Shown here in pieces: positions 1-8,792 of a DNA stretch of 59,386 nucleotides. The translations under genes and the position numbers were made by a program. Location of the stretch: positions 1-59,386 of the forward strand of contig NZ_JAGFNY010000009.1 of the NCBI RefSeq assembly GCF_019448115.1. Direction: 5' to 3'. Under the pieces are notes generated by a model, which ran no database searches, had not been told where the DNA came from, and saw only the letters and a program-made list of their open reading frames with translations. The stretch is from Succinivibrio faecicola (GTDB taxonomy: Bacteria > Pseudomonadota > Gammaproteobacteria > Enterobacterales > Succinivibrionaceae). Each line of letters starts with the position of its first letter. Within the stretch, counting starts at the first letter, position 1.

Positions 1-54
1 TCCCTCTTCCGAGGGCCCACACAGATTGTCCGTACTGATTTTTAAAGATCTGCA
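1..54 (-). other. rRNA operon leader segment (boxA and 16S leader), running off the left edge
   Basis: Read on the minus strand, positions 30-11 give GACAATCTGTGTGGGCCCTC. This matches the conserved segment of the enteric 16S leader (E. coli ACAATCTGTGTGGGCACTC). Just upstream, positions 54-41 give TGCAGATCTTTAAA, which resembles the rrn boxA antitermination element (TGCTCTTTAACA). The order promoter, boxA, leader block is that of an rrn operon, so 16S rRNA should begin a short distance beyond position 1. The match is from memory of the E. coli leader; the rRNA itself is not in the window. Confidence 0.75.
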
Positions 55-100
55 TTAACGCTTGGTTAATGTTCGTTATCGTTTGTGACAACGGAAATGC

Positions 101-130
101 ATTATAGACTTTTTTTTAAAGCTGTCAAAC
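101..130 (-). promoter_or_regulatory. strong sigma-70 promoter of the rRNA operon
   Basis: On the minus strand a perfect TTGACA (128-123) and a perfect TATAAT (106-101) are separated by 16 bp. A long A-tract lies directly upstream of the -35 (131-145 and beyond), as in an UP element. Transcription would run left through boxA into the leader at 1-54. Both hexamers are consensus, which suits a highly expressed stable-RNA promoter. Confidence 0.85.
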
Positions 131-268
131 TTTTTTTTTATATTTTTTTTGAAGCTATATTATATTTATCGTCTCATCAATACGTAAATGGCGTAAATAT
201 CATTATTTCACAAGTGTTTTTAAAATAAAACCATTGAACCAGTACATGATATTTTTTTTACAGGCTGT

Positions 269-430
269 ATGAAAAACAAACGATGTACTACATTACAGGA
301 GAAATTCCTAAGCTTGTATAAAGATTCTGAAAAAAAGTTCTTTTACCATTTGAGCAAGGATATGATAAAGATTCTCTTTGAAAATTTGATATTTCATGGA
401 GATGTTTTAAAGCAAAATGTTAGCAGATAA
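269..430 (+). CDS. possible small basic protein, 53 aa
   Basis: An open frame starts at ATG 269 and ends at TAA 428-430. It overlaps by 11 bases the end of the convergent ABC exporter gene. The product is lysine-rich and mostly hydrophilic, beginning MKNKRCTTLQEKF. An AGG sits five bases before the ATG, which is a weak ribosome binding site. No family is recognised and there is no homology evidence, so this may be a chance frame in the spacer between the rrn promoter and the exporter gene. The rest of 145-419 shows nothing else that I can name. Confidence 0.2.
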   Translation: MKNKRCTTLQEKFLSLYKDSEKKFFYHLSKDMIKILFENLIFHGDVLKQNVSR

Positions 431-2258
431 AACCATCTGTCTGCAGATCCCAAAGCTGTTTATACAGGCCCTGCTTTTCAAGAAGCTCACTATGAGATCC
501 GATCTGAACTACTCTTCCATGATCAATCACCACAATAAAGTCCATACTCTTTAGAGTTGACAGTCTGTGGGCTACTGCAATAACAGTTCTGTCTTTCATT
601 ATTTTTTCAAGATTTTCCTGAATAATCTTTTCAGATTTAGAATCTAAAGCTGAGGTCGCCTCATCAAGTATGAGAATAGGTGCATTTTTTACCATTACTC
701 TAGCTAAAGCTATTCGCTGTTTCTGTCCACCAGAGAGTTTCACACCTCTATCTCCTACTAATGTGTCAAAGCCGTTGCCACCTCTGTAATCTGAAAGATT
801 TTCAATAAAGGATAATGAATCAGTATCTTTTGCAACCTTTAAAAGCTCACTTTCGTCAAGATCTTCATCACTGCCATATTTGATATTCTGTCCAATGGTT
901 CTGTGCATAAGGCTTGCATCCTGTGTCACCATAGAAAACAGATCACGCAAATCATCCTGTCTGATTTCTCGAATATCAGTTCCATCAATTGAAATTCTTC
1001 CGGATTTAACATCAAAGAATCTTAGTAAAAGATTTATTATTGTGGTTTTGCCAGCACCTGATGGACCTACAATACCTACTCTCTGACCTTTTTTAATCTT
1101 TAATGAAAAATTCTCAAGAATGTTTGCCTTATCAGCATATGCAAAAGCAACATTCTCAAAAGAAATTGAATCGTTAAAAGTTAGGATCTGTTTTGGAGCA
1201 TTTGGATCAAGAACACTGATAGGTTTTACAACTGAAGAAATGGCATCATATACCATTCCAAGATTCTCATAGATTGCACCAACCTCAAACATAATCCATC
1301 TGGACATATTTATAAGTCTTATTGCAATTGCAATTGCAATTGCAATTGCTCCTGGTGTAACAAGCGTAAATGACCACAGATATAAAGACAGCATAACAAG
1401 AGCAATCAGCATTGTGTAATTCATGAGCTGAACGCTTACATCAAACAATGTAAGAACTCTTAAAGCCTTATATTCAGACTGCCTAAATTCATTCATCGCC
1501 TCTTTTGCATACTGTTTTTCTCTTCCATGTCCGCCAAAAAGCTTTACAGTAGAAATATTTGTATAACTGTCAACTATGCGGCCAACCATTACAGATCTCT
1601 GATCGGATGATACCTTTGAAGCTTTTCTCAAGCGAGGAATAAATACAAATATGGATGCAACATAAAGAGTAAGCCAGATTAAAATAGGAATGCACAATGA
1701 AAGATTTGCATTAGCAAGCATCACAAAAATAGTTGCAATATAAACAACTAGATGTACTACCACATCCATAAGTTTCATTACAGCAGTTCTTACAGCCATT
1801 GATGTCTGCATAACCTTGTTTGCAAGAGAGCCTGCAAACTGATCGTTGAAAAATGACAGCGACTGATCAAGAAGATGTGTATGCAGCTGATACCTTACAA
1901 TCATTGCATAATTACTCTGCAGTGTCTGATGAATCAGAAGAGAATGAAAAATAGATGCTATAGGGAGAATTACGCCTGCAGTTAATAGCATGATAAGCAA
2001 TGAGTTACCATGCTGACTTAAAAAATCATATGGATAAGTTGAAGTTGTCCAGTCAACAATATAACCAAGACTTACAAAGAATAGAGCCTCACCTATTGCT
2101 ATAAGCGAATTTAAAGATGCTGCTAGAAAGAAAAAGCCATACAGGCCTTTTGAAAAAAACAGTAGAAAACCTGTAAGACTTTTTGGTAGCTGACTTGTTA
2201 CCTTATAGTTAAAAGGTGAAATCAGATTTTCAAAAAATCTGAATAAATATAAAAGCAT
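420..2258 (-). CDS. ABC exporter, fused membrane and ATPase domains (MsbA/MdlB type)
   Basis: A half-transporter of 612 residues, the usual length of the exporter family, which works as a dimer in the inner membrane. The N-terminal 330 residues are hydrophobic, with about six membrane segments. The ATPase half carries Walker A GPSGAGKTT near residue 398, the signature LSGGQKQ near 507, Walker B LILDEATSALD near 526 and the switch histidine AVAHRLS near 561. The substrate cannot be read from sequence; lipid, peptide or drug export are all possible. The ATG lies three bases after the stop of the DUF2333-like gene, so the two are probably co-transcribed. An alternating Ala-Ile stretch inside a membrane helix comes from a hexanucleotide repeat at 1321-1349. 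Confidence 0.88.
   Translation of the reverse strand: MLLYLFRFFENLISPFNYKVTSQLPKSLTGFLLFFSKGLYGFFFLAASLNSLIAIGEALFFVSLGYIVDWTTSTYPYDFLSQHGNSLLIMLLTAGVILPIASIFHSLLIHQTLQSNYAMIVRYQLHTHLLDQSLSFFNDQFAGSLANKVMQTSMAVRTAVMKLMDVVVHLVVYIATIFVMLANANLSLCIPILIWLTLYVASIFVFIPRLRKASKVSSDQRSVMVGRIVDSYTNISTVKLFGGHGREKQYAKEAMNEFRQSEYKALRVLTLFDVSVQLMNYTMLIALVMLSLYLWSFTLVTPGAIAIAIAIAIRLINMSRWIMFEVGAIYENLGMVYDAISSVVKPISVLDPNAPKQILTFNDSISFENVAFAYADKANILENFSLKIKKGQRVGIVGPSGAGKTTIINLLLRFFDVKSGRISIDGTDIREIRQDDLRDLFSMVTQDASLMHRTIGQNIKYGSDEDLDESELLKVAKDTDSLSFIENLSDYRGGNGFDTLVGDRGVKLSGGQKQRIALARVMVKNAPILILDEATSALDSKSEKIIQENLEKIMKDRTVIAVAHRLSTLKSMDFIVVIDHGRVVQIGSHSELLEKQGLYKQLWDLQTDGFIC
1321..1349. repeat. hexanucleotide repeat (ATTGCA) inside the exporter gene
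   Basis: Four full copies of ATTGCA followed by ATTGC lie in frame within the exporter gene. They encode alternating Ala-Ile residues in a predicted membrane helix of the permease half. Gain or loss of a unit would change the helix by two residues without a frameshift. Confidence 0.9.
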
Positions 2259-2261
2259 GGA

Positions 2262-3203
2262 CTATTTTTCCATGGATGTCATTATGTCGTTAATACGGTT
2301 TGATGCAATATCTATATGTCTTGCAATACTTGCTACATGATTTGGAACCATGGTATCACCCTTTTTAGAGCCACCTGCAAAAACATATGTCGGATTAAAA
2401 TCGCGAATTGAAGTCAGACGCTCTATAGCTGCTGACACATTCTCATTACCGCCTCTTTCAATAACTGATGAATCTACTGCAATAAGACCGCGCAGTACAT
2501 TCTCAACAACAGAACAGATACCTTTTGCAAAATAGATCTGATTATCAGAATCAAAATGGCCGATATTCACATCATTTAAATTTCCAAGGGCATATTCAAG
2601 CATCTGATTGCAGTATTTTAAAATGGCATATACATCATCAGATTTTACATTGTAAATACCTGCATTTTTTGCATTTGTATCTACAGACTGAGCCCAGGAG
2701 AGCCAGTTTTTAATACCACTTCTGTATTTGCCCTCAGCATCGTAGATAAACCAAAATCCCCATACATCTGAAGAATAAACAAAATATCTTGAGGTGGCAT
2801 CAACAAGACGTGAATCTAAAGTATCGTTCTTGCCATAACGTGAAACTGTCTTTGCAATGATATCTGAGGCAGGTCTTGTAGCATAGATAACACCTTTTTG
2901 ATAATTTGTAGAATTATCAAGGATCTTTGGTACAAACAGAATGTCATTAGGTAACCAGCCGAAAGGAGAATTCAGCTGTTGATCAAGTGCATATGTTAGA
3001 GAATTTGCAATCACTATTGCTTTTTCCTGATCTGTGCTTGTCTGTTCAAGTACAGGAGGATCATAAGCTTTAGGACAGGTTGAAGAAATTAAACCTACAA
3101 CTGTTACATACAGTACATACAAAACTACAAATACAGAAAATATAACAAGACTTAAGAGAAGCTTATTACCTTCTTTTGCTTTTTCCATTATGTTCAGTTT
3201 CAT
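2262..3203 (-). CDS. DUF2333-like inner-membrane-anchored protein
   Basis: The protein has about 313 residues from ATG 3203, or 323 if the upstream ATG at 3233 is used. I prefer 3203 because GGTGA sits four bases before it, while the upstream ATG has no ribosome binding site. One N-terminal membrane segment (about residues 16-40) is followed by a soluble domain facing the periplasm. Motifs such as RYFVYSSDVWGFWF and the general plan match the DUF2333 family of gammaproteobacterial proteins as I remember it; the function of that family is unknown. The gene is immediately upstream of the ABC exporter (three-base gap), which hints at a shared envelope role. Confidence 0.6.
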   Translation of the reverse strand: MKLNIMEKAKEGNKLLLSLVIFSVFVVLYVLYVTVVGLISSTCPKAYDPPVLEQTSTDQEKAIVIANSLTYALDQQLNSPFGWLPNDILFVPKILDNSTNYQKGVIYATRPASDIIAKTVSRYGKNDTLDSRLVDATSRYFVYSSDVWGFWFIYDAEGKYRSGIKNWLSWAQSVDTNAKNAGIYNVKSDDVYAILKYCNQMLEYALGNLNDVNIGHFDSDNQIYFAKGICSVVENVLRGLIAVDSSVIERGGNENVSAAIERLTSIRDFNPTYVFAGGSKKGDTMVPNHVASIARHIDIASNRINDIMTSMEK

Positions 3204-3499
3204 ATTTTCACCATTTTTTCTCGCCATTCTCATTTATTTTAGCTTTAATATCAAAGCTCTGCCACTACTTGATGAAATTTTTCATAAAAAAGGTGTCGAT
3301 GCAACAGAAAAAAAAGATCTCACCTAAAGTTAAGGCACTATGAAAATTGAAACAATTTGTAACAATCTAAATGAACTTTCAAAAAATCCAATACTGGTGT
3401 AATCGAAGGTCATCTTGTGGTTGGAAATGTTATTGCAAAATACAAAATTATTTTTGCGATTATGATAAACAATAGGTTTTACTATTTTGTTGCAAATAT
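3204..3499. other. intergenic region with only short, possibly decayed reading frames
   Basis: No intact gene is seen between the DUF2333-like gene and the aspC terminator. On the plus strand there are short broken frames: one encodes LDEIFHKKGVDATEK, another starts at the ATG near 3340 (MKIETICNNLNELSK), and a third further on encodes GVIEGHLVVGNVIAKYK. They could be remains of one decayed gene, but nothing identifies it. The minus-strand promoter of the DUF2333-like gene should also lie here; I could not pick it out. Confidence 0.3.
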
Positions 3500-3541
3500 A
3501 AAAAAAAGCCCATGACTTAACAAAGACATGAGCTCCTTTTT
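3500..3541 (-). terminator. terminator after aspC (possibly bidirectional)
   Basis: On the minus strand AGCTCATG pairs with CATGGGCT (one G-U pair) across a loop of about 12 bases and is followed by a run of seven T. It lies 15 bases after the aspC stop. The plus strand also ends in T after the stem, so it may act both ways. Confidence 0.75.
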
Positions 3542-3555
3542 AGATTATACAAAGA

Positions 3556-4752
3556 TTAGCGCTTTGCTACAGCAGCAATAGCTTCAACAACCTTATCGAT
3601 GTTGTTAGTATTGATACCAGCAACGCAGATACGGCCAGAAGCAACAGCATAAATACCGAAGTCCTTACGTAATGCCTCAACCTGATCCTTATCAAGACCT
3701 GAGAAAGAGAACATACCGTTCTGCTCATTGATGAAATCAAAGTTACCAGCACCAGCTGCCTTTAACTTCTCTGATAATAATGAACGCATCTGCTGAATAC
3801 GATCGCGCATACCCTTTAATTCATTTTCCCACTTAGCTCTTAAATTCTTGTCAGAAAGAATTGTGGTAACAACCTTTTCACCGTGAGCTGGTGGATTAGA
3901 AATAGCTGTACGAACTGCAATCTTAACCTGTGATAATACCTTATCTGCAGCTTCCTTTGATTCGCAAACTACAGTTAAAACACCAACACGCTCGTTGTAC
4001 AGACCAAAGTTCTTTGAGAATGATGAAGCAATCAGTAATTCCTTGTTGTACTTGGCAATTGTACGAACACCAAAGGCATCCTCTTCAATACCTTTACCGA
4101 AGCCCTGGTAAGCAAAGTCAATAAATGGAATTAACTTCTTGTCTGCCAGGAACTTGGCAATCTGCTCCCACTGCTCTTTTGTTGGGTCAATACCAGTTGG
4201 GTTGTGGCAGCATGCGTGAAGAAGAACTACATCACCTTCTTTTGCCTGAGACAGAGTTTCTAACATTCTGTCAAAAGCCAGATTGTGGTTTACTCTGTCA
4301 TAGTATGGATAACGCTCAAACTTCATACCTGCTGAAGTTGCGATCTGGTAGTGGTTTGCCCAAGTTGGATCTGAAATCCAGATTGTGGTAGCTACATTCT
4401 GCTGATGTAAAAAGTCAGCGCCAATACGTAAAGCACCGGTACCACCAGGGCAGTGACATGAAATTGCTCTGCCAGATGAAACAAACTCTGAATCCTTACC
4501 AAAAATCAGCTCACGGGCTAAAGTACCGTAATCTGCCAGACCTGTGATAGGAAGATATGATTTGGTATCCTCTTTCTCTAACAAAATCTTCTCAGCATCT
4601 TTAACTGAGTCTAAAATTACAGTCTTGCCTTCGTTGTTCTGGTAAACACCTACACCTAGGTTAACTTTATTAGGATTTGGATCCTTCTTATAAGCATCTG
4701 TTAAACCTAAAATTGGATCTGCAGGAGCAGCTTCGATACGATCAAAAAACAT
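3556..4752 (-). CDS. aspC: aspartate / aromatic amino acid aminotransferase
   Basis: A class I PLP-dependent aminotransferase of 398 residues, the same size as E. coli AspC and TyrB. It transfers amino groups between aspartate (or aromatic amino acids) and 2-oxoglutarate in the cytoplasm. The PLP lysine is in SSFSKNFGLYNERVG, near residue 246. The N-terminal signature is IEAAPADPILGLTDAYKKDPNPNKVNLGVGVY (conserved blocks APADPILGL and NLGVGVY). The start has AGGTG eight bases upstream. AspC and TyrB are hard to separate by eye; the extended N-terminal block favours AspC. It is a single gene between a MATE pump and its own terminator, and would supply aspartate and the last step of Tyr/Phe synthesis. 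Confidence 0.92.
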   Translation of the reverse strand: MFFDRIEAAPADPILGLTDAYKKDPNPNKVNLGVGVYQNNEGKTVILDSVKDAEKILLEKEDTKSYLPITGLADYGTLARELIFGKDSEFVSSGRAISCHCPGGTGALRIGADFLHQQNVATTIWISDPTWANHYQIATSAGMKFERYPYYDRVNHNLAFDRMLETLSQAKEGDVVLLHACCHNPTGIDPTKEQWEQIAKFLADKKLIPFIDFAYQGFGKGIEEDAFGVRTIAKYNKELLIASSFSKNFGLYNERVGVLTVVCESKEAADKVLSQVKIAVRTAISNPPAHGEKVVTTILSDKNLRAKWENELKGMRDRIQQMRSLLSEKLKAAGAGNFDFINEQNGMFSFSGLDKDQVEALRKDFGIYAVASGRICVAGINTNNIDKVVEAIAAVAKR

Positions 4753-4851
4753 GTTTTCACCTGTTAATTAAAAAATTTGTGACAATATACCACATTTTTT
4801 AAATAGATAAAAATTTTATAATTTGCACCAAAATGGAAAATTATGCTGTTT

Positions 4852-6240
4852 TTATGCAGTTTTAAGCTTTGCATAATTTTTTTTGTAGTATTTTACTGCA
4901 CGAGAAACCCATGCTTTTGATTTCCATCTTGCAAGCATGATAAGACCTCTTGAGCATTCATCAGCACAAAAACCAATCCAAACACCCAAAAGTCCCATCT
5001 GCATGTAAATACCCAAAAAACAGCCAACAGGAACAGATACACCCCACATAGAGAGAATTGCCATATACATTGGAAAACGGGTATCCCCAACAGCTCTTAG
5101 AGAGTTGATAATGATGATATTTAATATTCTGCCAACCTCCATTACAACTGAAACGTAAAAGATTGGCTTTGCATATGCAAAAACCTCAGGATCATCTGTA
5201 AAGATTGAAAATACAGCAGTACCTAGCCATATAGGAATATTGACAGCAAGTATTGAGGTTATGACAATACCGATTTTTACAGAATGCATAAGCTGTCTGT
5301 CAGCCATCTTGAGGTTCATTGAACCAACATGATGTGAAACAAGAATTTCTGTTCCTAATGCTACAGAAATTGAGAACAGCATGATAACACCGCACATCTG
5401 AAAATAGATACCCTGTGTTGCAAGTGCAATTGTTCCAAAGGTGCCCACAACTGATGTCATGAAAAGAAACTGCAGCTGCCATGTCAGGTTTTCTCCAGCA
5501 CCTGGAAGACCTATACTCATGAGCTGAGAGAGAATTTTCTTTTTAAGAACAAAAATATATCTGTAAACAATCTTTACGCCTGTCCTTTTTAGCATTAGAT
5601 AGTATAAAAAGCCTATAGACAGGAATCTTGAGATTACAACACTTAAAGCTACACCATAGATCCCAAGCTTTGGAGCGCCAAAACTGCCAAACAAGAACAG
5701 ATAGTTCAAGAAAATAATAAGAATATTACCTGAAACATTGATATACATAGGATCTCTTGTTGCTCCACACCCTCTTAATATAGCTGAGCAGCAAAGATTT
5801 ACAGCCTCTGCAATAAAACATACAGACAGAATGGACAGGTAAAGTTTTGATGAATCATAAATATCATCTGGAATATTCATGATGTCACATATAATTGATG
5901 ATCCAAAACAACCAAATGAAGCAATGAGAAATCCAATAACGATATTTATGCCAAGAGACATATGAATTACACGTCTTACAATGGATTTGTTGCCGTTACC
6001 TAGAGCCTGAGCTGTTACAACGCATACACCAATATTAATGAAATTGAATATGACAAAGGCAAGCTGGAACATCTGTGAGCCAAGATTTAATTCAGCTACT
6101 GCCTTAAGCGATAGCGAGCTGACCATAGCTGTATTTATCACCATAGAAAAAAAGTGCATGCTAAGGTCGATAAAAATAGGCCAGCTTAATGCAAATAGAC
6201 CTTTTTGCATCATCTGAGACTCATGTGAATTGTATGCCAT
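4852..6240 (-). CDS. MATE family multidrug/metabolite efflux protein
   Basis: An inner-membrane protein of 462 residues with about 12 hydrophobic segments, consistent with a MATE (MatE) antiporter that uses Na+ or H+ to export cationic compounds. Family-like features include the early block LSWPIFIDLSMHFF and the repeated two-fold plan with a second half beginning near residue 240 (SIGLPGAGENLTWQ). The substrate is unknown. It is transcribed alone: a terminator at 6335-6372 separates it from the amino acid transporter genes upstream, and aspC follows after 99 bases. Confidence 0.88.
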   Translation of the reverse strand: MAYNSHESQMMQKGLFALSWPIFIDLSMHFFSMVINTAMVSSLSLKAVAELNLGSQMFQLAFVIFNFINIGVCVVTAQALGNGNKSIVRRVIHMSLGINIVIGFLIASFGCFGSSIICDIMNIPDDIYDSSKLYLSILSVCFIAEAVNLCCSAILRGCGATRDPMYINVSGNILIIFLNYLFLFGSFGAPKLGIYGVALSVVISRFLSIGFLYYLMLKRTGVKIVYRYIFVLKKKILSQLMSIGLPGAGENLTWQLQFLFMTSVVGTFGTIALATQGIYFQMCGVIMLFSISVALGTEILVSHHVGSMNLKMADRQLMHSVKIGIVITSILAVNIPIWLGTAVFSIFTDDPEVFAYAKPIFYVSVVMEVGRILNIIIINSLRAVGDTRFPMYMAILSMWGVSVPVGCFLGIYMQMGLLGVWIGFCADECSRGLIMLARWKSKAWVSRAVKYYKKNYAKLKTA

Positions 6241-6334
6241 ACAGATATCTCCAATTTCTGAAGAAATTATAAAGGAATTATTTTCAATTGAATATCTGTA
6301 TATAAAAGAAAATTGCTTTATTAATCAGATAATT

Positions 6335-6372
6335 AAAAAAGCCAAATCCTGTTTTTTAAGATTCGGCTTTTT
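6335..6372 (-). terminator. terminator of the amino acid ABC transporter operon
   Basis: AGCCGAATC and GATTTGGCT form a nine-pair stem (one G-U) on the minus strand, followed by six T. The stem is flanked by A and T runs on both sides, so it could also work on the plus strand. It lies 27 bases after the ATPase gene. Confidence 0.8.
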
Positions 6373-6398
6373 AAGATTACACAATTGTAAACAAAAAA

Positions 6399-7118
6399 TT
6401 ATAGAATTTTCGCCAAAAACTCTTTTGTTCTTTCGTGTTTTGGATTTTCAAACAGCTCTTTTGGAGTGGTATCTTCAAGAATTTTACCCTGATCAACAAA
6501 CAAGACTCTTGATGCAACCTGCTTTGCAAATCCCATTTCATGAGTAACACACATCATGGTCATACCAGAATGAGCTAAATCCTTCATTACATCCAGTACT
6601 TCATTGACCATCTCAGGATCAAGAGCTGATGTAGGCTCATCAAACAGCATTACCTGTGGCTCCATAGCAAGAGCACGTGCAATTGCAACACGTTGCTGCT
6701 GACCACCTGACAACTGATCAGGATAAGAGTCTGCCTTAGATTCAAGTCCAACTCTCTTTAAAAGCTCTAATGCCTTTGCATTAGCTTCCTCTTTTGACAT
6801 CTTTCTTACATTGACAGGAGCAATGGTTATATTTTCAAGAACTGTCATATGAGGGAAAAGATTGAAGTGCTGGAATACCATTCCAACTTCTGCTCTAATG
6901 TGATTGATATTTGTTTTTCTTGTAATGGTCTCATTGTTGATAGTAATTGATCCTGAAGTTGGAACATCAAGATAATTTACACAACGTAAAAGTGTACTCT
7001 TTCCTGAGCCAGATGGACCTATTACAACAACAACTTCACTCTTTTTGATATGCAGATCTATGCCCTTGAGAATCTCATTAGCTCCATAGCTTTTATGTAA
7101 ATCTTTAATAACGATCAT
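6399..7118 (-). CDS. polar amino acid ABC transporter, ATP-binding subunit
   Basis: A 239-residue ATPase of the GlnQ/HisP/ArtP type that powers import of a polar amino acid across the inner membrane. Walker [12 protein letters not shown] is near residue 33, the signature LSGGQQQR near 137 and Walker [13 protein letters not shown] near 158. Its ATG overlaps the permease stop by one base (TAATG), a sign of translational coupling. The order binding protein, permease, ATPase equals that of E. coli glnHPQ. Substrate could be glutamine, glutamate or a basic amino acid; the sequence alone does not decide. Confidence 0.9.
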   Translation of the reverse strand: MIVIKDLHKSYGANEILKGIDLHIKKSEVVVVIGPSGSGKSTLLRCVNYLDVPTSGSITINNETITRKTNINHIRAEVGMVFQHFNLFPHMTVLENITIAPVNVRKMSKEEANAKALELLKRVGLESKADSYPDQLSGGQQQRVAIARALAMEPQVMLFDEPTSALDPEMVNEVLDVMKDLAHSGMTMMCVTHEMGFAKQVASRVLFVDQGKILEDTTPKELFENPKHERTKEFLAKIL

Positions 7119-7807
7119 TATCTATGTCCTTTTGAGTTGTATTTTTTCTCAAGATAAGAAACAAATCTACTTATTGTCAGAGTCATTACAAGATAAATTA
7201 CTGCAACTGCAGCCCAGATCTCAAATGAACGATAGGTGGCTGCAATAATCAGCTGACCTTTTCTTGTTAACTCTTCAAAACCAATGACAGATACTAATGA
7301 TGAATCCTTAAGCATGGCAATAAACTCATTTCCAAGCTGAGGGATTGTTCTTCTAAAAGCCTGAGGCACAACAATCATCTTCATTGTCTGAGACCATGTA
7401 AGACCAAGAGATCTACCTGCTTCGAACTGACCTTTATCGATTGACTGTATACCAGATCTGAAGATTTCAGCAACATATGCACCTGAATTTATAGAACAGG
7501 CTACTACTGCTGCTATATATGGCTCAATACGCATATTTATGATATTTGGCAGTGCAAAATAAATAATAAAAATCTGCACCAAAAGAGGCGTACCTCGGAT
7601 GATATCAACATAAACCTTAGCTGGTATTCTTAACAATCTGTAGCTTGACAACTCTGCCATACCTACGAAAAGACCAATCAGAACACCAAAGGATACTGCA
7701 ACAAGAGTAATCTCTAATGTTACGATAGCACCGGTTAAAAGGAGCCATAATGAATTCTTAACAAATTCAAAATCAAGCTCTGAAAAATACTCAATAATAC
7801 TTGTCAT
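7118..7807 (-). CDS. polar amino acid ABC transporter, permease subunit
   Basis: A 229-residue inner-membrane permease of the HisM/GlnP family. It has about five membrane segments and the EAA loop that docks on the ATPase ([24 protein letters not shown], key residues E-A-G and G-L). There is a single permease gene, so the channel is presumably a homodimer, as for GlnP. It follows the binding-protein gene after a 56-base gap that holds a terminator-like hairpin and it overlaps the ATPase gene by one base. Confidence 0.9.
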   Translation of the reverse strand: MTSIIEYFSELDFEFVKNSLWLLLTGAIVTLEITLVAVSFGVLIGLFVGMAELSSYRLLRIPAKVYVDIIRGTPLLVQIFIIYFALPNIINMRIEPYIAAVVACSINSGAYVAEIFRSGIQSIDKGQFEAGRSLGLTWSQTMKMIVVPQAFRRTIPQLGNEFIAMLKDSSLVSVIGFEELTRKGQLIIAATYRSFEIWAAVAVIYLVMTLTISRFVSYLEKKYNSKGHR

Positions 7808-7810
7808 AAT

Positions 7811-7840
7811 AAAAAATCAAAGGCAGTTATTAGCTGCCTT
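7811..7840 (-). terminator. partial terminator between binding-protein and permease genes
   Basis: AAGGCAG and CTGCCTT pair perfectly around the loop CTAATAA on the minus strand, followed by TGATTTTTTAT. The position inside the operon suggests partial termination (or 3' end protection) so that more binding protein than permease is made. This is an inference from position. Confidence 0.7.
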
Positions 7841-7863
7841 GTATGAAAAAAGAAGAATAGAAA

Positions 7864-8598
7864 TTATTCTTCAACCTTGAACCACTTTACATGGATCTCT
7901 TTAAACTTGCCGTTTGCTTTAATTTTTGCAAGACCAGAATTAATCTTCTTTAAAAGCTCCTGGTTCTTTTTGTTAACAACGATGCCGTAATCCTCACCAT
8001 TGTATAATTCCTTGATTTCAACAAACGCATCTTCCTTCATCTGCTTCAGAAAGTATAGATTTACAGGACGGTCATTGATAACAGCTTCACAGCCCTTTGC
8101 GTTTAATTCCATAAACTCTTCAGGAACTGTATTGTAGTTACCAACCTTACCAGAAATCTTTGTTGCTACATTTGAACCTGTTGAGCCAATCTGAGCACAT
8201 AGTCTTTGTGTAGCTAAATCATCTAAAGAAACATACTTCTCAACATCATCTTTACGGATAACAGCACTGATTCCTGACTTATAGTATGGATCTGAGAAAG
8301 CTACCTGCTTTGCTCTTTCTGGAGTAATTGTCATTGCTGCAATAGCACCGTCAATCTGCGATGTAAGTACAGATGGTACTAAAGAATCAAAAGGGAGATT
8401 AACAATCTCAACCTCAAAACCTTCAACCTCAGCGATAGCTTTAATAATATCAACGTCATAACCGATGATATTTGATTCTTTATCGGTAAATTCAAAAGGT
8501 GCAAATGTTGCCTCTGTACCGAATCTTAACTTTTCAGCATTTGCTGATGATACAAAAGCGCATGCTGCAAAAAGAGCAGCAAATAATGTTTTTTTCAT
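7864..8598 (-). CDS. periplasmic polar amino acid-binding protein
   Basis: A 244-residue solute-binding protein of family 3 (GlnH/HisJ/ArtI). A signal peptide (MKKTLFAALFAACAFVSSANA) ends near residue 21. Family blocks follow: EATFAPFEF, GYDVDIIKAIA, DGAIAAMTITPERAK and FSDPYYKSG. The last two resemble GlnH closely (AGITITDERKK, FSDGYYKSG), but ligand specificity remains open. It is the first gene of the transporter operon and is divergent from the HAD gene across a 194-base spacer, where the promoters of both should lie. Confidence 0.9.
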   Translation of the reverse strand: MKKTLFAALFAACAFVSSANAEKLRFGTEATFAPFEFTDKESNIIGYDVDIIKAIAEVEGFEVEIVNLPFDSLVPSVLTSQIDGAIAAMTITPERAKQVAFSDPYYKSGISAVIRKDDVEKYVSLDDLATQRLCAQIGSTGSNVATKISGKVGNYNTVPEEFMELNAKGCEAVINDRPVNLYFLKQMKEDAFVEIKELYNGEDYGIVVNKKNQELLKKINSGLAKIKANGKFKEIHVKWFKVEE

Positions 8599-8792
8599 AG
8601 TGTCCCCTATAAAAAGGTTTTAACAACGAACATATTTTACCAAAAATATACCAATCTTCAAAATCAGTCAGATCAAATGCTCTCTTTTGTGATATCTGCA
8701 CAAATTTGAATTCTTTGTGTTTTTTGCTGAAATTATGGACAAATAATTTAATATAATTATCAGACTGTCTGTTAATTAACACGGAGTTTTTT

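Noticed and set aside
880-1086. Plus-strand frame opposite the ABC exporter
   Set aside because: It is antisense to the conserved ATPase domain, without ribosome site or family features; the same holds for similar frames opposite malG, malE, nadA, serA, cstA and macB.
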